A stretch of 64,000 bases of DNA, from positions 1,612,001-1,676,000 of the forward strand of contig NZ_CP058278.1 in NCBI RefSeq assembly GCF_013389455.1. The letters are read 5' to 3'. Both the position numbers and the translations under genes were made by a program. The first letter of the stretch is position 1. Each line of letters starts with the position of its first letter. The stretch is from Flavobacterium inviolabile (GTDB lineage: Bacteria; Bacteroidota; Bacteroidia; Flavobacteriales; Flavobacteriaceae). The notes under the pieces were generated by a model that searched no databases, was not told the DNA's origin, and worked only from the letters and a program-made list of their open reading frames with translations. This document shows positions 26,808 to 35,867 of this stretch, in pieces.

Positions 26808-27899
26808 ATGCCCAAAGTAATTCTTATTTCACAATTGCCATTGCCATATTCGGGTATAGGAAGCTGGACAACACTCTATCGGAATTATTTAGAGAGTCAT
26901 CATCAGATTGATTATATCGTATGCGAAAATCCGGAAGGTAAATTTAAAGATATTCAATACAGCTTGGTGTCCAATGACTTGATAACCAAGATTGTTAAAA
27001 GAGGAAAGAAAAATCCGTATGTGGGTTATCTCAATGCCTTGCAAAATATTCTGAAAAATGATGAAAAATATATTCTGCAGGTTGTCGATAATTTTGGAAT
27101 AATCAAACCATTAATAGCCCTGTTGCAGGAATTAGGTATTCGGAAGAATTGCTATATTCAATTTTGCTATCACGGTTTTCCGCCTTTTTATGAAAACTTT
27201 TCCGGACGCTGGTTTTTTGAAGCAATAGATGAAATGGTACTGCTAACGGAAGACTCCTATAAAGCCCATAAAGAATATTACACCATTTTGCCAACCCGTT
27301 TTTCGGTACTTCATAATGGTGTCGATACAAGAAAATTTCACACACTTTCAAAGGAAGAAAAACAACTTGGGAAAGAACAATTTGGAGTAGCCGGTAAAAA
27401 AGTATTTGTCTGGTGCTCCCAGGACCGTCCTAAAAAAGGACTGCATATTGTACTGGATGCCTGGAAAAGAGTAATCGAAAAAAGAAAAGATATCGCGTTG
27501 TGGGTTATTGGAACCGAACCGAAAGAAGCCATGGAAGGCGTTCGTTATTTTGGGAGAATACCCAATGACGAATTGGCAAAATACCTGCAGCTGTCGGATT
27601 GTTATTTATTCCCGACATTATGGCACGAAGGTTTTGGACTGAGTCTTATAGAAGCCCTGCATTGCGGGAATTACTGTATTGCTTCGGCAAATGGAGGAGT
27701 TCCGGAAGTATTGCAATACGGTAAATTCGGAAAGCTGATTGCGAAACCAAATTTTGTTTCGGAATGGGAAAATGCGATTTTAGAATATACGGACGATTCT
27801 CAAAAGAACAATTTGTTTGATCCGGAATTATATACGACAAAAAGCTGGAATGCCGGAATGAACTCAATAATTGCATCCGCTAAAAAAAGCATATCCTAA
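26808..27899 (+). CDS. Glycosyltransferase, GT4 family
   Basis: A 363-residue GT-B enzyme with ISQLPLPYSGIGSWTTLY at the N-terminus, FSVLHNGVDTRKF near residue 168, VFVWCSQDRPKKGLHIVLDA, and the E-x7-E motif HEGFGLSLIEALHCGNY near residue 270, followed by NGGVPEVL. Retaining mechanism expected. Its stop overlaps the neuA start by one base (TAATG), so it is co-translated with the nonulosonic acid cassette. Confidence 0.9.
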   Translation: MPKVILISQLPLPYSGIGSWTTLYRNYLESHHQIDYIVCENPEGKFKDIQYSLVSNDLITKIVKRGKKNPYVGYLNALQNILKNDEKYILQVVDNFGIIKPLIALLQELGIRKNCYIQFCYHGFPPFYENFSGRWFFEAIDEMVLLTEDSYKAHKEYYTILPTRFSVLHNGVDTRKFHTLSKEEKQLGKEQFGVAGKKVFVWCSQDRPKKGLHIVLDAWKRVIEKRKDIALWVIGTEPKEAMEGVRYFGRIPNDELAKYLQLSDCYLFPTLWHEGFGLSLIEALHCGNYCIASANGGVPEVLQYGKFGKLIAKPNFVSEWENAILEYTDDSQKNNLFDPELYTTKSWNAGMNSIIASAKKSIS

Positions 27900-28570
27900 T
27901 GAAGACAATTGTGATAATTCCAGCCAGGGGAGGTTCAAAAAGATTACCGGAAAAGAATATAAAACTTCTTGATGGCAAACCGCTGATTGTACACTCAATT
28001 GCGTATGCAAAAGCGCATAACAATAGCATTGACGGCATTTTTGTCTCCACCGATGATGAAAAAATAAAACAGGTAGCTTTAGCTAATAATGCAATTGTAA
28101 TTAACAGACCGGAATCGCTGTCCGGAGATTTTGAACCCACAGTATCCGCTTTAAAACATGTGCTGGAAAGTATTGAAGAAAAACCGGAGATTGTAATTCT
28201 TTTACAACCTACAAATCCATTACGGCCGAAAGAACTGCTGGATAAAGCATTGGATATTTTTATCAAAAATAACTGCGATAGCCTGTTTACAGTTACCCGT
28301 AACGAACAGAAACTGGGAAAGATCAATGCACATAGATTTGTACCGTTCAATTATGAGATAGGGCAAAGAAGCCAGGATCTGGAACCGCTGTATTTTGAAA
28401 ACGGATTGCTGTATATAACCAGGGCACAACTGATTTTAGAAGAAAACAGGATTATTAGTGAAAAGGCATATCCGATGATAGTGGAGCATCCTTTTGCGGC
28501 TATCGATATCGATACCCAGGATGATTTTGAATATGCATCATATTTACAACAAAAATACAAAGAACAATAG
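27899..28570 (+). CDS. neuA: CMP-nonulosonic acid cytidylyltransferase (NeuA/LegF type)
   Basis: A 223-residue cytidylyltransferase. It starts [18 protein letters not shown], which is the CTP-binding signature (R-x-G-S-K-R), and has [23 protein letters not shown] near residue 100 and [13 protein letters not shown] with the metal-binding Asp pair near residue 202. It activates a nine-carbon keto-acid sugar to its CMP form. The substrate is Neu5Ac-like or legionaminic acid; the presence of pglF, pglE and pglD in the same locus favours legionaminic acid, by inference. It is followed by neuB after one base. Confidence 0.9.
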   Translation: MKTIVIIPARGGSKRLPEKNIKLLDGKPLIVHSIAYAKAHNNSIDGIFVSTDDEKIKQVALANNAIVINRPESLSGDFEPTVSALKHVLESIEEKPEIVILLQPTNPLRPKELLDKALDIFIKNNCDSLFTVTRNEQKLGKINAHRFVPFNYEIGQRSQDLEPLYFENGLLYITRAQLILEENRIISEKAYPMIVEHPFAAIDIDTQDDFEYASYLQQKYKEQ

Positions 28571-28571
28571 C

Positions 28572-29612
28572 ATGAACCCATATATAGAAATAGCAGGTAG
28601 AAAAATAGGACAGGATTTTCCGCCTTTAGTAATAGCCGAAATAGGAATCAATCATGAAGGTTCTTTACAAACAGCAAAAGAAATGGTCGATGCGGCATAC
28701 AGAGCAGGGGTGGAAGTGGTAAAGCACCAGACTCATATTGTTGCGGATGAGATGAGTGGTGCGGCAAAAAAAGTGATACCCGGAAATGCCGATGTTTCAA
28801 TCTATGAAATTATGGAGCGTTGTGCCTTAAATGAAGCAGAAGAGCTGGAGCTTAAAAAGTATGTGGAAAGTAAAGGAATGATTTTTATTTCCACACCGTT
28901 TTCAAGAGCTGCCGCCGAAAGACTGAAGAAATTTGACATACCGGCCTATAAGATCGGATCGGGCGAATGTAATAATTATCCGCTGCTGGAACATATCGCT
29001 TCTTTTGGGAAACCGGTAATTCTAAGCACCGGAATGAATACGATAGAAAGTATTCAGAAAGCCGTAGCCATTTTTGATAAACACAACGTGCCGGTAGCTT
29101 TACTGCACACCACAAATTTATATCCGACTCCGGTACATTTAGTACGTTTCGGTGCGATGATGGAAATGCACAAGGCTTTCCCGGATAAAGTGTTCGGATT
29201 AAGCGACCATACCTTAAACAACAATGCCTGTCTGGGAGCAGTTGCACTGGGAGCGTCCGTTTTGGAAAGACACTTCACAGACCACATGAACCGGACCGGA
29301 CCGGATATCGTGTGTAGTATGGACGAACAAAACTGCCATAACCTGATTGTCGATGCGGCAGAAATGGCGTTGATGCGGGGAGGAACAAAAAAACCGGCAG
29401 CAGAAGAGCAGGTCACTATCGATTTTGCCTTTGCAACCGTATGCAGTATTGCGCCTATACAAAAAGGAACAATCTTTACAAAAGATAATATATGGGTAAA
29501 ACGTCCCGGAACAGGTAAGATATTAGCGGAACATTTTGATAATATCATCGGTAAAAAAGCAAGTCGTGACATCGAAAACGATGCACAGCTGGTTTGGGAA
29601 GATATCGTATAA
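28572..29612 (+). CDS. neuB: N-acetylneuraminate/legionaminate synthase (NeuB/LegI)
   Basis: A 346-residue PEP-dependent synthase. The TIM-barrel part has [39 protein letters not shown] near residue 123 and [18 protein letters not shown]-terminal SAF (antifreeze-like) domain begins near residue 285. It condenses PEP with ManNAc or a 6-deoxy-diNAc-mannose to give Neu5Ac or legionaminic acid. The ATG at 28572 is chosen because it follows the neuA stop by one base and gives the usual family start; an upstream in-frame codon at 28494 would overlap neuA by 77 bases. Confidence 0.93.
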   Translation: MNPYIEIAGRKIGQDFPPLVIAEIGINHEGSLQTAKEMVDAAYRAGVEVVKHQTHIVADEMSGAAKKVIPGNADVSIYEIMERCALNEAEELELKKYVESKGMIFISTPFSRAAAERLKKFDIPAYKIGSGECNNYPLLEHIASFGKPVILSTGMNTIESIQKAVAIFDKHNVPVALLHTTNLYPTPVHLVRFGAMMEMHKAFPDKVFGLSDHTLNNNACLGAVALGASVLERHFTDHMNRTGPDIVCSMDEQNCHNLIVDAAEMALMRGGTKKPAAEEQVTIDFAFATVCSIAPIQKGTIFTKDNIWVKRPGTGKILAEHFDNIIGKKASRDIENDAQLVWEDIV

Positions 29613-29624
29613 TATAGCGGAATC

Positions 29625-30746
29625 ATGAAGAAAATTGTATTTCTGACCGGTACAAGAGCCGACTTTGGTAAAATTAAATCACTGATCCGGATACTGGAAA
29701 AGCATGAACATTTTACACCTTACATTTTTGTCACCGGCATGCACCTGCAGCAGGAATACGGATATACCTTAATTGAAATTGAACGCTGTGGTTTCCGTAA
29801 TATACATGCCTTTGAAAACCATACGCATGAAACAACCATGGACCTCACACTCGCTAAAACGATTGAAGGATTATCGGCCTATGTGAAAAGTGTAACGCCC
29901 GATATGATCATCATTCACGGCGACCGGGTGGAAGCACTGGCAGGTGCCATTGTGGGCTCACTAAACAATATTCTGGTGGCGCATATTGAAGGTGGTGAAG
30001 TTTCCGGTACGATTGATGAATTGATCCGGCATTCCACCAGTAAAATGAGTCATGTACATTTTGTATCCAATGAAACAGCCAAAAAAAGACTGATCCAGAT
30101 GGGAGAATTATCAGAATCTGTATTTACAATCGGATCGCCGGACGTAGACATAATGTTCTCCGACCAGCTTCCGGACCTGGAAACAGCAAAACAATACTAT
30201 GCTATCGATTTTGATGCGTATGCCGTCGCCATGTTTCATCCCATCACAACAGAATTTAAAAATATGGAAGAGTATGCCAACGATTTTGTGGCAACTTTAT
30301 TAGCAGACAAACACAATTTTGTGGTTATTTATCCCAATAACGATCTGGGTAGTGCGGCCATATTGAAAGCTTACAAACAATTGGAAGGAAATCCCCGTTT
30401 TCGTGTTTTCCCATCCCTTCGCTTTGAGTATTTTTTAACCTTATTAAAAAATGCCCGCTTTATTATAGGAAACAGCAGTGCCGGAATCAGAGAAGCACCT
30501 TACTACGGATTGCCGATTATCAATATTGGCAGCCGCCAAAAGAACAGATCCGTCAATACAGATATTATAAATGTTGATCATACCAAAGAAGCAATACTAA
30601 ATGCGTTACAGGAAATTGAAAAGCATGAAGTAAAAAACAGCTATAATGATTTCGGAACAGGAAATAGTGCAACATTATTTTTAGAATCCTTGGAGAATAG
30701 TGATATTTGGGAATTAAATCATCAGAAACAGTTTAGAGATATATAA
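29625..30746 (+). CDS. neuC: Hydrolysing UDP-GlcNAc/UDP-diNAcBac 2-epimerase (NeuC/LegG)
   Basis: A 373-residue hydrolysing 2-epimerase with the start IVFLTGTRADFGKI, IIHGDRVEALAGA near residue 97, HIEGGEVSGTIDELIRHSTSKMSH near residue 120, and FIIGNSSAGIREAPYYGLP near residue 283. NeuC turns UDP-GlcNAc into ManNAc and UDP; LegG does the same with UDP-di-N-acetylbacillosamine. The locus also encodes the three enzymes that make the latter sugar, so LegG activity is likely but not proven by sequence alone. It is the third gene of a compact neuA-neuB-neuC cassette. Confidence 0.92.
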   Translation: MKKIVFLTGTRADFGKIKSLIRILEKHEHFTPYIFVTGMHLQQEYGYTLIEIERCGFRNIHAFENHTHETTMDLTLAKTIEGLSAYVKSVTPDMIIIHGDRVEALAGAIVGSLNNILVAHIEGGEVSGTIDELIRHSTSKMSHVHFVSNETAKKRLIQMGELSESVFTIGSPDVDIMFSDQLPDLETAKQYYAIDFDAYAVAMFHPITTEFKNMEEYANDFVATLLADKHNFVVIYPNNDLGSAAILKAYKQLEGNPRFRVFPSLRFEYFLTLLKNARFIIGNSSAGIREAPYYGLPIINIGSRQKNRSVNTDIINVDHTKEAILNALQEIEKHEVKNSYNDFGTGNSATLFLESLENSDIWELNHQKQFRDI

Positions 30747-30766
30747 CTGAAAAAAGATTCAGCTAA

Positions 30767-32161
30767 ATGCCAAACAATAAGATTTTTATATTGCTGCCGG
30801 ATGGTATCGGATTGCGTAATTTCGCCTATTCTAAATTTTATGAACTGGGAATCACGCAGGGATATGACGTGGTTTTCTGGAACAATACCCCGTTTCAGTT
30901 ATCGGATTTGGGTTTTAAGGACATTCCGATACAAAATCCGAAAACAAACAAGCAGACAGAAATATATAAAAATGCACGGAAACAAATCGAGCTGAACCTC
31001 AATAAAAAGAAATTTCAGGATGCGGTTTACGATACCTATCGTTTTCCGTATGCCTATAAAAATATAAAAACAGCGGCAAAAAGTATACTGACGCAACTAT
31101 TAGCTGTTAGTCATACGTCGGAAAAAGGATTGCAGAAAGTCCGGAATAAAATTAAAGAACAGGAAAAGAAAACGGCTTATTTTCAGGAATGTCTGGCCGT
31201 TTTGAAAAGAGAACAGCCGGCTATGGTTTTTTGTACCAATCAACGGCCGCTATTGGCAATTGCCCCGCTTTTGGCTGCTCAGGAATTAGGAATTCCTACG
31301 GCAACCTTTATTTTTTCCTGGGATAATTTACCCAAAGCTACGATGGTGGTGGAAACCGATACCTATTTTGTGTGGAGTGAATACATGAAAGAAGAACTGT
31401 TGCAATATTATCCATATATAAAAGCAGAAAATATTCATATAACCGGAACACCGCAATTTGAATCCCATTATGAAACCGATAGACTGGTTGCAAAAGAAAC
31501 CTTTTTTAAACAGAATGGTTTGGATATAACCAGGCGTTACATCTGTTATTCCGGTGACGATGTGACCACCTGTCCCGATGATCCGCAATATCTGGACGAT
31601 GTAGCGGCGGCAGTAAAACAAATGAATGAAGAAGGAGATGCCATCGGTATTTTATTCCGCAGGTGTCCGGTCGATTTTTCCGATCGGTTTGACAGCGTAC
31701 TGACGCAATACAAAGACATCATTGTTCCGGTCAATCCGAAATGGGAGAAAAAAGGCGGCATGTGGAATACAATCCTGCCAACTCCGGAAGATGTAGACCT
31801 GCAAATGAATACCATTGCCCATACAGATATGGTTATTAACCTGGGCTCTTCAATGGTGTTTGATTATGCGGCACATGGAAAACCGTGCGCTTATATTAAT
31901 TATGATGTTAAACATAAACGGATAGAAGACTGGTCCGTAAAAAAAATATACAACTATATTCACTTCCGATCAATGCCGGCTAAAGAATCGGTTATCTGGC
32001 TTGATAATAAAGATGAAATTAAAAGGAAAATTCAGCTTGCGTTAAAAGATAGTCGTCAAAATACTATAAAAGCAAAGGAATGGTTTCAGATTATCAATAA
32101 ATTTCCACCGGATTCAGCTTCTGAAAATATATGGAATAGCATAAAAAAAATGGTATCGTAA
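30767..32161 (+). CDS. Uncharacterised GT-B-like protein next to neuC, candidate nonulosonic acid transferase
   Basis: A 464-residue protein that I cannot place in a named family. The N-terminal half looks like the acceptor domain of a GT-B enzyme (IFILLPDGIGLRNFAYSKFYELG, and AMVFCTNQRPLLAIAPLLAAQELGIP near residue 155). The C-terminal half has VWSEYMKEELLQYYP, NIHITGTPQFESHY and MVINLGSSMVFDYAAHGKPCAYIN near residue 360. This last part resembles the donor side of CDP-glycerol or UDP-sugar transferases, where Ser-Ser and Asp contact the phosphate. It lies 20 bases after neuC and overlaps the next GT4 gene by one base. Transfer of the CMP-activated sugar is a reasonable guess from position only. 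Confidence 0.7.
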   Translation: MPNNKIFILLPDGIGLRNFAYSKFYELGITQGYDVVFWNNTPFQLSDLGFKDIPIQNPKTNKQTEIYKNARKQIELNLNKKKFQDAVYDTYRFPYAYKNIKTAAKSILTQLLAVSHTSEKGLQKVRNKIKEQEKKTAYFQECLAVLKREQPAMVFCTNQRPLLAIAPLLAAQELGIPTATFIFSWDNLPKATMVVETDTYFVWSEYMKEELLQYYPYIKAENIHITGTPQFESHYETDRLVAKETFFKQNGLDITRRYICYSGDDVTTCPDDPQYLDDVAAAVKQMNEEGDAIGILFRRCPVDFSDRFDSVLTQYKDIIVPVNPKWEKKGGMWNTILPTPEDVDLQMNTIAHTDMVINLGSSMVFDYAAHGKPCAYINYDVKHKRIEDWSVKKIYNYIHFRSMPAKESVIWLDNKDEIKRKIQLALKDSRQNTIKAKEWFQIINKFPPDSASENIWNSIKKMVS

Positions 32162-33309
32162 TGCACATTACTTTTTTAACACCCGAATATCCACATTCAA
32201 AAGTGCTCCACAGTGCAGGAATAGGCACGAGTATCAAAAATCTTGTTGCTGCATTAGTGAAAAAGGACATCAAGGTGTCTGTGGTTGTCTATGGACAATC
32301 AGAAGATGCAATAATTCAGGAAGACGGTGTTGAAATACATCTGGTAAAAAAGAGAAAATACAAATGGGCAACATGGTATTTTTACAGAAAGTACCTTCAG
32401 GACTATTTGAATGCATTGATCGTTAAAAATAAAGTAGACCTGGTTGAAGCACCGGACTGGACCGGCATCACTGCTTTTATGAACTTAAAAGCACCGTTAG
32501 TAATCCGGTTTCACGGAAGTGATACGTATTTCTGCCATCTGGAAAACAGAAAACAAAAACGTAAAAACTTCTGGTTTGAGAAACTGGCAATACAAAAAGC
32601 AAAAGCATTTATCGCACCTACTGCTTTTGCCGGAAAGTTAACGCAGCAACTTTTTAAAATCAGGAATAAAAAGATAGCAACTATCCATTACGGACTGGAA
32701 GTAGAAAAATTCAGGAATGATAATGCCGTACATGAAGAAAAAGGACTGCTGCTGTATATAGGAACGGTTATTCGCAAAAAAGGAGTGCTGGAACTGCCGG
32801 ATATTATGAAAAGGGTAATTGCCAAAATGCCGGAAGCAAAGCTCATCCTGATTGGCGGTGACTCTTATGATGCAGCCACCGGAACGCAGTCAACCTGGCA
32901 GCTGATGCAGGAATTGATGGATGATAATGTGAAAAACAGCATTGAGTATCTGGGCAAAGTACCTTATCAGGAAGTCCGGGATTATATTCAAAAAGCACAG
33001 GTTTGTGTGTTTCCCACTTTTGCGGAAACCTTAGGAATGGTAACTATTGAATCCATGGCCATGAAAAAAGCGGTGGTGAACAGCAATATAGGCTGGGCTC
33101 AGGAGCTCATAATAGATGGCGAAAGCGGTTATCTGGTACATCCGGGGGAACATGAAACCTTTTCGTCCAAAATTTCAGACTTATTGGAAGACGATCAGCT
33201 AAGACAAAGAATAGGATTAAAAGCAGAAGAAAGAGTCTGCACTGTTTTTAATATTGATACTATTGTGGAACAGAATATTGCGTTTTATCAAAAAACAATT
33301 GGCAAGTGA
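32161..33309 (+). CDS. Glycosyltransferase, GT4 family
   Basis: A 382-residue GT-B glycosyltransferase with ITFLTPEYPHSKVLHSAGIGTSIKN at the N-terminus, VEAPDWTGITAF near residue 97, LVIRFHGSDTYFCHLENRK, LLLYIGTVIRKKGVLELP near residue 198 and the motif AETLGMVTIESMAMKKAVV near residue 285 with both Glu of E-x7-E. It shares one base with the preceding gene (TAATG) and four with the next (GTGA). It probably adds a sugar next to the nonulosonic acid residue; not testable from sequence. Confidence 0.9.
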   Translation: MHITFLTPEYPHSKVLHSAGIGTSIKNLVAALVKKDIKVSVVVYGQSEDAIIQEDGVEIHLVKKRKYKWATWYFYRKYLQDYLNALIVKNKVDLVEAPDWTGITAFMNLKAPLVIRFHGSDTYFCHLENRKQKRKNFWFEKLAIQKAKAFIAPTAFAGKLTQQLFKIRNKKIATIHYGLEVEKFRNDNAVHEEKGLLLYIGTVIRKKGVLELPDIMKRVIAKMPEAKLILIGGDSYDAATGTQSTWQLMQELMDDNVKNSIEYLGKVPYQEVRDYIQKAQVCVFPTFAETLGMVTIESMAMKKAVVNSNIGWAQELIIDGESGYLVHPGEHETFSSKISDLLEDDQLRQRIGLKAEERVCTVFNIDTIVEQNIAFYQKTIGK

Positions 33310-34844
33310 TTATAATCTGTCATCATAACAACAAAGTAGAAAGTATAATCGCATACGAAAGTTCAGCGTATCTTGACGTTTGTAATGAAAGTATTGCACA
33401 GAATATTGTCAGATTAGGCCGTTTATTTCCGGATGACTTATTATTTTGGTATCATAAAGATTGTCAGGAAGACATAAATTGGGAGGCATTGCCCGAACTG
33501 TTTAACCATAAAAAAATACTGCTTTCCTATGGAGGAACGACCAATTACATCCCTTCAGAAATAGGATATGTTGATGAAAGCCTATTTGTTAATCCCGATA
33601 AAGAAAGTGTATATCCAACCTGGCAGATGAGCAGCCTTGTTGGCGGAATTTATGGCGGAACATTAAACGCTTTGGAAGTCGATAAACTTATAGACACGAA
33701 CTTTGATTATTTTTTGTGTTCCCTCGCAAAAATAGGAATGCCCCACGGTTTGTTGTGCTACAATGAACCTCAGTTATTGAAAAAAATAACGAATAGGCGT
33801 AGTGGAGAGGCCGGTATTTACTCGCTGTTCAAATTTGTAAAAGAACATTACAGAGCGCGTTGGATCCTTTTATTGTTTGTGAATCTGCTAATCTACGAAA
33901 GAAGATTCCCGGTATTGGCCTGCCTGTATACCGTGTTCTTTAAAAGGAAAAAACCGGATGTAAAACAGCTGGATAAAATCCAGATGGAATTAAAGACAAA
34001 AAGTAGGGTATCACATTCTTTAGATGTTATTATTCCTACTATTGGACGAAAAGTATTTTTATACGATGTTTTAAAGGACTTGTCAAAACAGACAATAATT
34101 CCCAAAAAAGTAATTATAGTAGAACAAAACCCGCTGGAAGGCAGTACGAGTGAATTGGATTACCTTGAAAAGGAATCATGGCCTTTTCAGATCAAACACC
34201 TGTTTACCCACCGGACCGGTGCATGCAATGCAAGGAATCAGGCGTTGCAACATGTTGAACAGGAATGGGTCTTTTTTGCAGATGACGATATCCGGTTTGA
34301 AAAAGATTTTTTAGAAACGGCCTTTAAACAAATTGAAAAAACAGGAAACCGCGCTTTTACAATATGCTGTTTGCGTAAAGGAGATAAACCGGTTTCGGCC
34401 AATATCTTTCAATGGACAACCTTTGGATCCGGCTGTAGTATTGTGAAAAGTGAAGCCATTGCAGATTTACGCTTTGACGATCGCTATGAACATGGTTTTG
34501 GAGAAGATACCGATTTTGGAATGCAATTAAGAAATAAAGGTTGTGATATCCTGTATTTGCCATCGCCCGAACTATTACATTTAAAAGCGCCCGTTGGCGG
34601 ATTTAGAACGGAAGTAATGCTGGAATGGAATAACGACCGTATAAAACCAAAACCGTCGCCAACGGTAATGTTATTTAAGCTGCGTTACAATACAAAAGAA
34701 CAGTTAAGAAGCTATAAAACAACCCTGTTCTTAAAATTTTATAAACATCAGGAACATAAACATCCGGTGAAATACTATAACAACTTTAAAAAAAGCTGGG
34801 AGCGAAGTATTTATTGGGCTAATATTTTAAGAGCGGGAAAATGA
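33306..34844 (+). CDS. Two-domain protein: uncharacterised N-terminal domain plus GT2 glycosyltransferase
   Basis: A 512-residue protein with two parts. Residues about 1-225 (IIICHHNNKVESIIAYES, then LLFWYHKDCQEDINWEALPELF) match nothing I recognise and contain a hydrophobic stretch near residue 185 (WILLLFVNLLIYERR). From about residue 235 there is a clear GT2 domain: LDVIIPTIGRKVFLYDVL, VIIVEQNP, GACNARNQALQH and WVFFADDDIRFEKDFLE near residue 322, then GFGEDTDFGMQLRNKG. The start is GTG, overlapping the preceding stop (GTGA). The N-terminal part could bind the acceptor or be a second enzyme. Confidence 0.82.
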   Translation: MIIICHHNNKVESIIAYESSAYLDVCNESIAQNIVRLGRLFPDDLLFWYHKDCQEDINWEALPELFNHKKILLSYGGTTNYIPSEIGYVDESLFVNPDKESVYPTWQMSSLVGGIYGGTLNALEVDKLIDTNFDYFLCSLAKIGMPHGLLCYNEPQLLKKITNRRSGEAGIYSLFKFVKEHYRARWILLLFVNLLIYERRFPVLACLYTVFFKRKKPDVKQLDKIQMELKTKSRVSHSLDVIIPTIGRKVFLYDVLKDLSKQTIIPKKVIIVEQNPLEGSTSELDYLEKESWPFQIKHLFTHRTGACNARNQALQHVEQEWVFFADDDIRFEKDFLETAFKQIEKTGNRAFTICCLRKGDKPVSANIFQWTTFGSGCSIVKSEAIADLRFDDRYEHGFGEDTDFGMQLRNKGCDILYLPSPELLHLKAPVGGFRTEVMLEWNNDRIKPKPSPTVMLFKLRYNTKEQLRSYKTTLFLKFYKHQEHKHPVKYYNNFKKSWERSIYWANILRAGK

Positions 34845-35839
34845 ATTTTACATTAATAGTTTGTACCTATAAAAGAGCAAATCCTTTGCTGAAGCTCTTA
34901 AAATCAGTAGCGCATCAAACGCGTTATCCTGACGAGATTCTGATAATTGACGGTTCTCCGGATGAGGAGACCGAAAAGATCCTTGCAGCAAATAAATTTG
35001 AAAAGCTGCACTACTATAAAGTTCCGCCGGAGCATAGAGGACTTACGAAACAACGTAACTTTGGAATCAATAAAGTAGCGGAAAACAGTCAGGTAATTTG
35101 TTTTCTGGACGACGATACCATACTGGAAGAAAACTATTTTGAAGAATTAATCAGTATATATGCGGTATATCCCGAAGCTTTGGGCGTTGGCGGTTATATT
35201 ACCAATGAAGTGAATTGGTCTGAAGTCCCGGAAAATTATAAACCGGCAAATAATGAATTCTGTTATGACGGATGGAAACGAAAAGAGAGCAGTAGGTTTA
35301 TCCTGCGCAAAAAAATGGGACTGGACAGTAATGTTCCGCCAGGATTTTCTCCGGAGTTTTCACATGGAAGAAGTGTCAGTTTCTTACCGCCTTCAGGTAA
35401 GGTTTATCCGGCAGAACAACTTATGGGCGGAGTTTCCTCTTTTAAAAAAGAGATCTTTCAGAAAATCAGATTTTCCGATTATTTTGTAGGTTACGGCTTG
35501 TATGAAGATGCCGATTTTAGTTTAAGGCTTTCAAAGATTGGAAAATTATATATCAATACAAAGGCACGGCTGTCGCATCATCATCATGTTTCGGGGCGTC
35601 CCAATCAGTATCAGTACGGTAAAATGGTCGTTAGAAACGGATGGTACGTTTGGCGGATAGCAAACCCCAAACCGGATCTGTTGGCAAGATTCAAATGGAA
35701 TGCAATAACACTGCTGCTAATTGCGATACGATTTAGTAATATATTTACAACGAATAACAAAAAAGAAGCAACTACCGAGGTGCTGGGCAGAATAACAGGA
35801 TTGTTGAGCCTGCTGGTAAATAAACCAAAAAATAAATAA
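34841..35839 (+). CDS. Glycosyltransferase, GT2 family
   Basis: A 332-residue GT2 enzyme with FTLIVCTYKRANPLLKLL, ILIIDGSPDEETE near residue 34, GLTKQRNFGINK and the acidic motif VICFLDDDTILEENYFEEL near residue 88, then GYGLYEDADFSLRLSKIG near residue 222, which is the E-D-x-D block of this subfamily. A hydrophobic segment near the C-terminus (ITLLLIAIRFSNIF) may tether it to the membrane. It overlaps the preceding gene by 4 bases. Confidence 0.9.
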   Translation: MNFTLIVCTYKRANPLLKLLKSVAHQTRYPDEILIIDGSPDEETEKILAANKFEKLHYYKVPPEHRGLTKQRNFGINKVAENSQVICFLDDDTILEENYFEELISIYAVYPEALGVGGYITNEVNWSEVPENYKPANNEFCYDGWKRKESSRFILRKKMGLDSNVPPGFSPEFSHGRSVSFLPPSGKVYPAEQLMGGVSSFKKEIFQKIRFSDYFVGYGLYEDADFSLRLSKIGKLYINTKARLSHHHHVSGRPNQYQYGKMVVRNGWYVWRIANPKPDLLARFKWNAITLLLIAIRFSNIFTTNNKKEATTEVLGRITGLLSLLVNKPKNK

Positions 35840-35867
35840 TCGGAATTTAAAATCAGAGTAATAACCA

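Noticed and set aside
27880..28350. A 156-codon open frame on the - strand inside neuA
   Set aside because: neuA has the cytidylyltransferase signature over the same bases; the antisense frame is Ser/Phe-rich noise.
28494..28571. An upstream extension of neuB by 26 codons
   Set aside because: It would overlap neuA by 77 bases and add residues not seen in the family; the ATG at 28572 fits.
29054..29626. A 190-codon open frame on the - strand, antisense to neuB
   Set aside because: It lies wholly within neuB, which has full family motifs; the antisense protein is low-complexity and has no recognisable motif.
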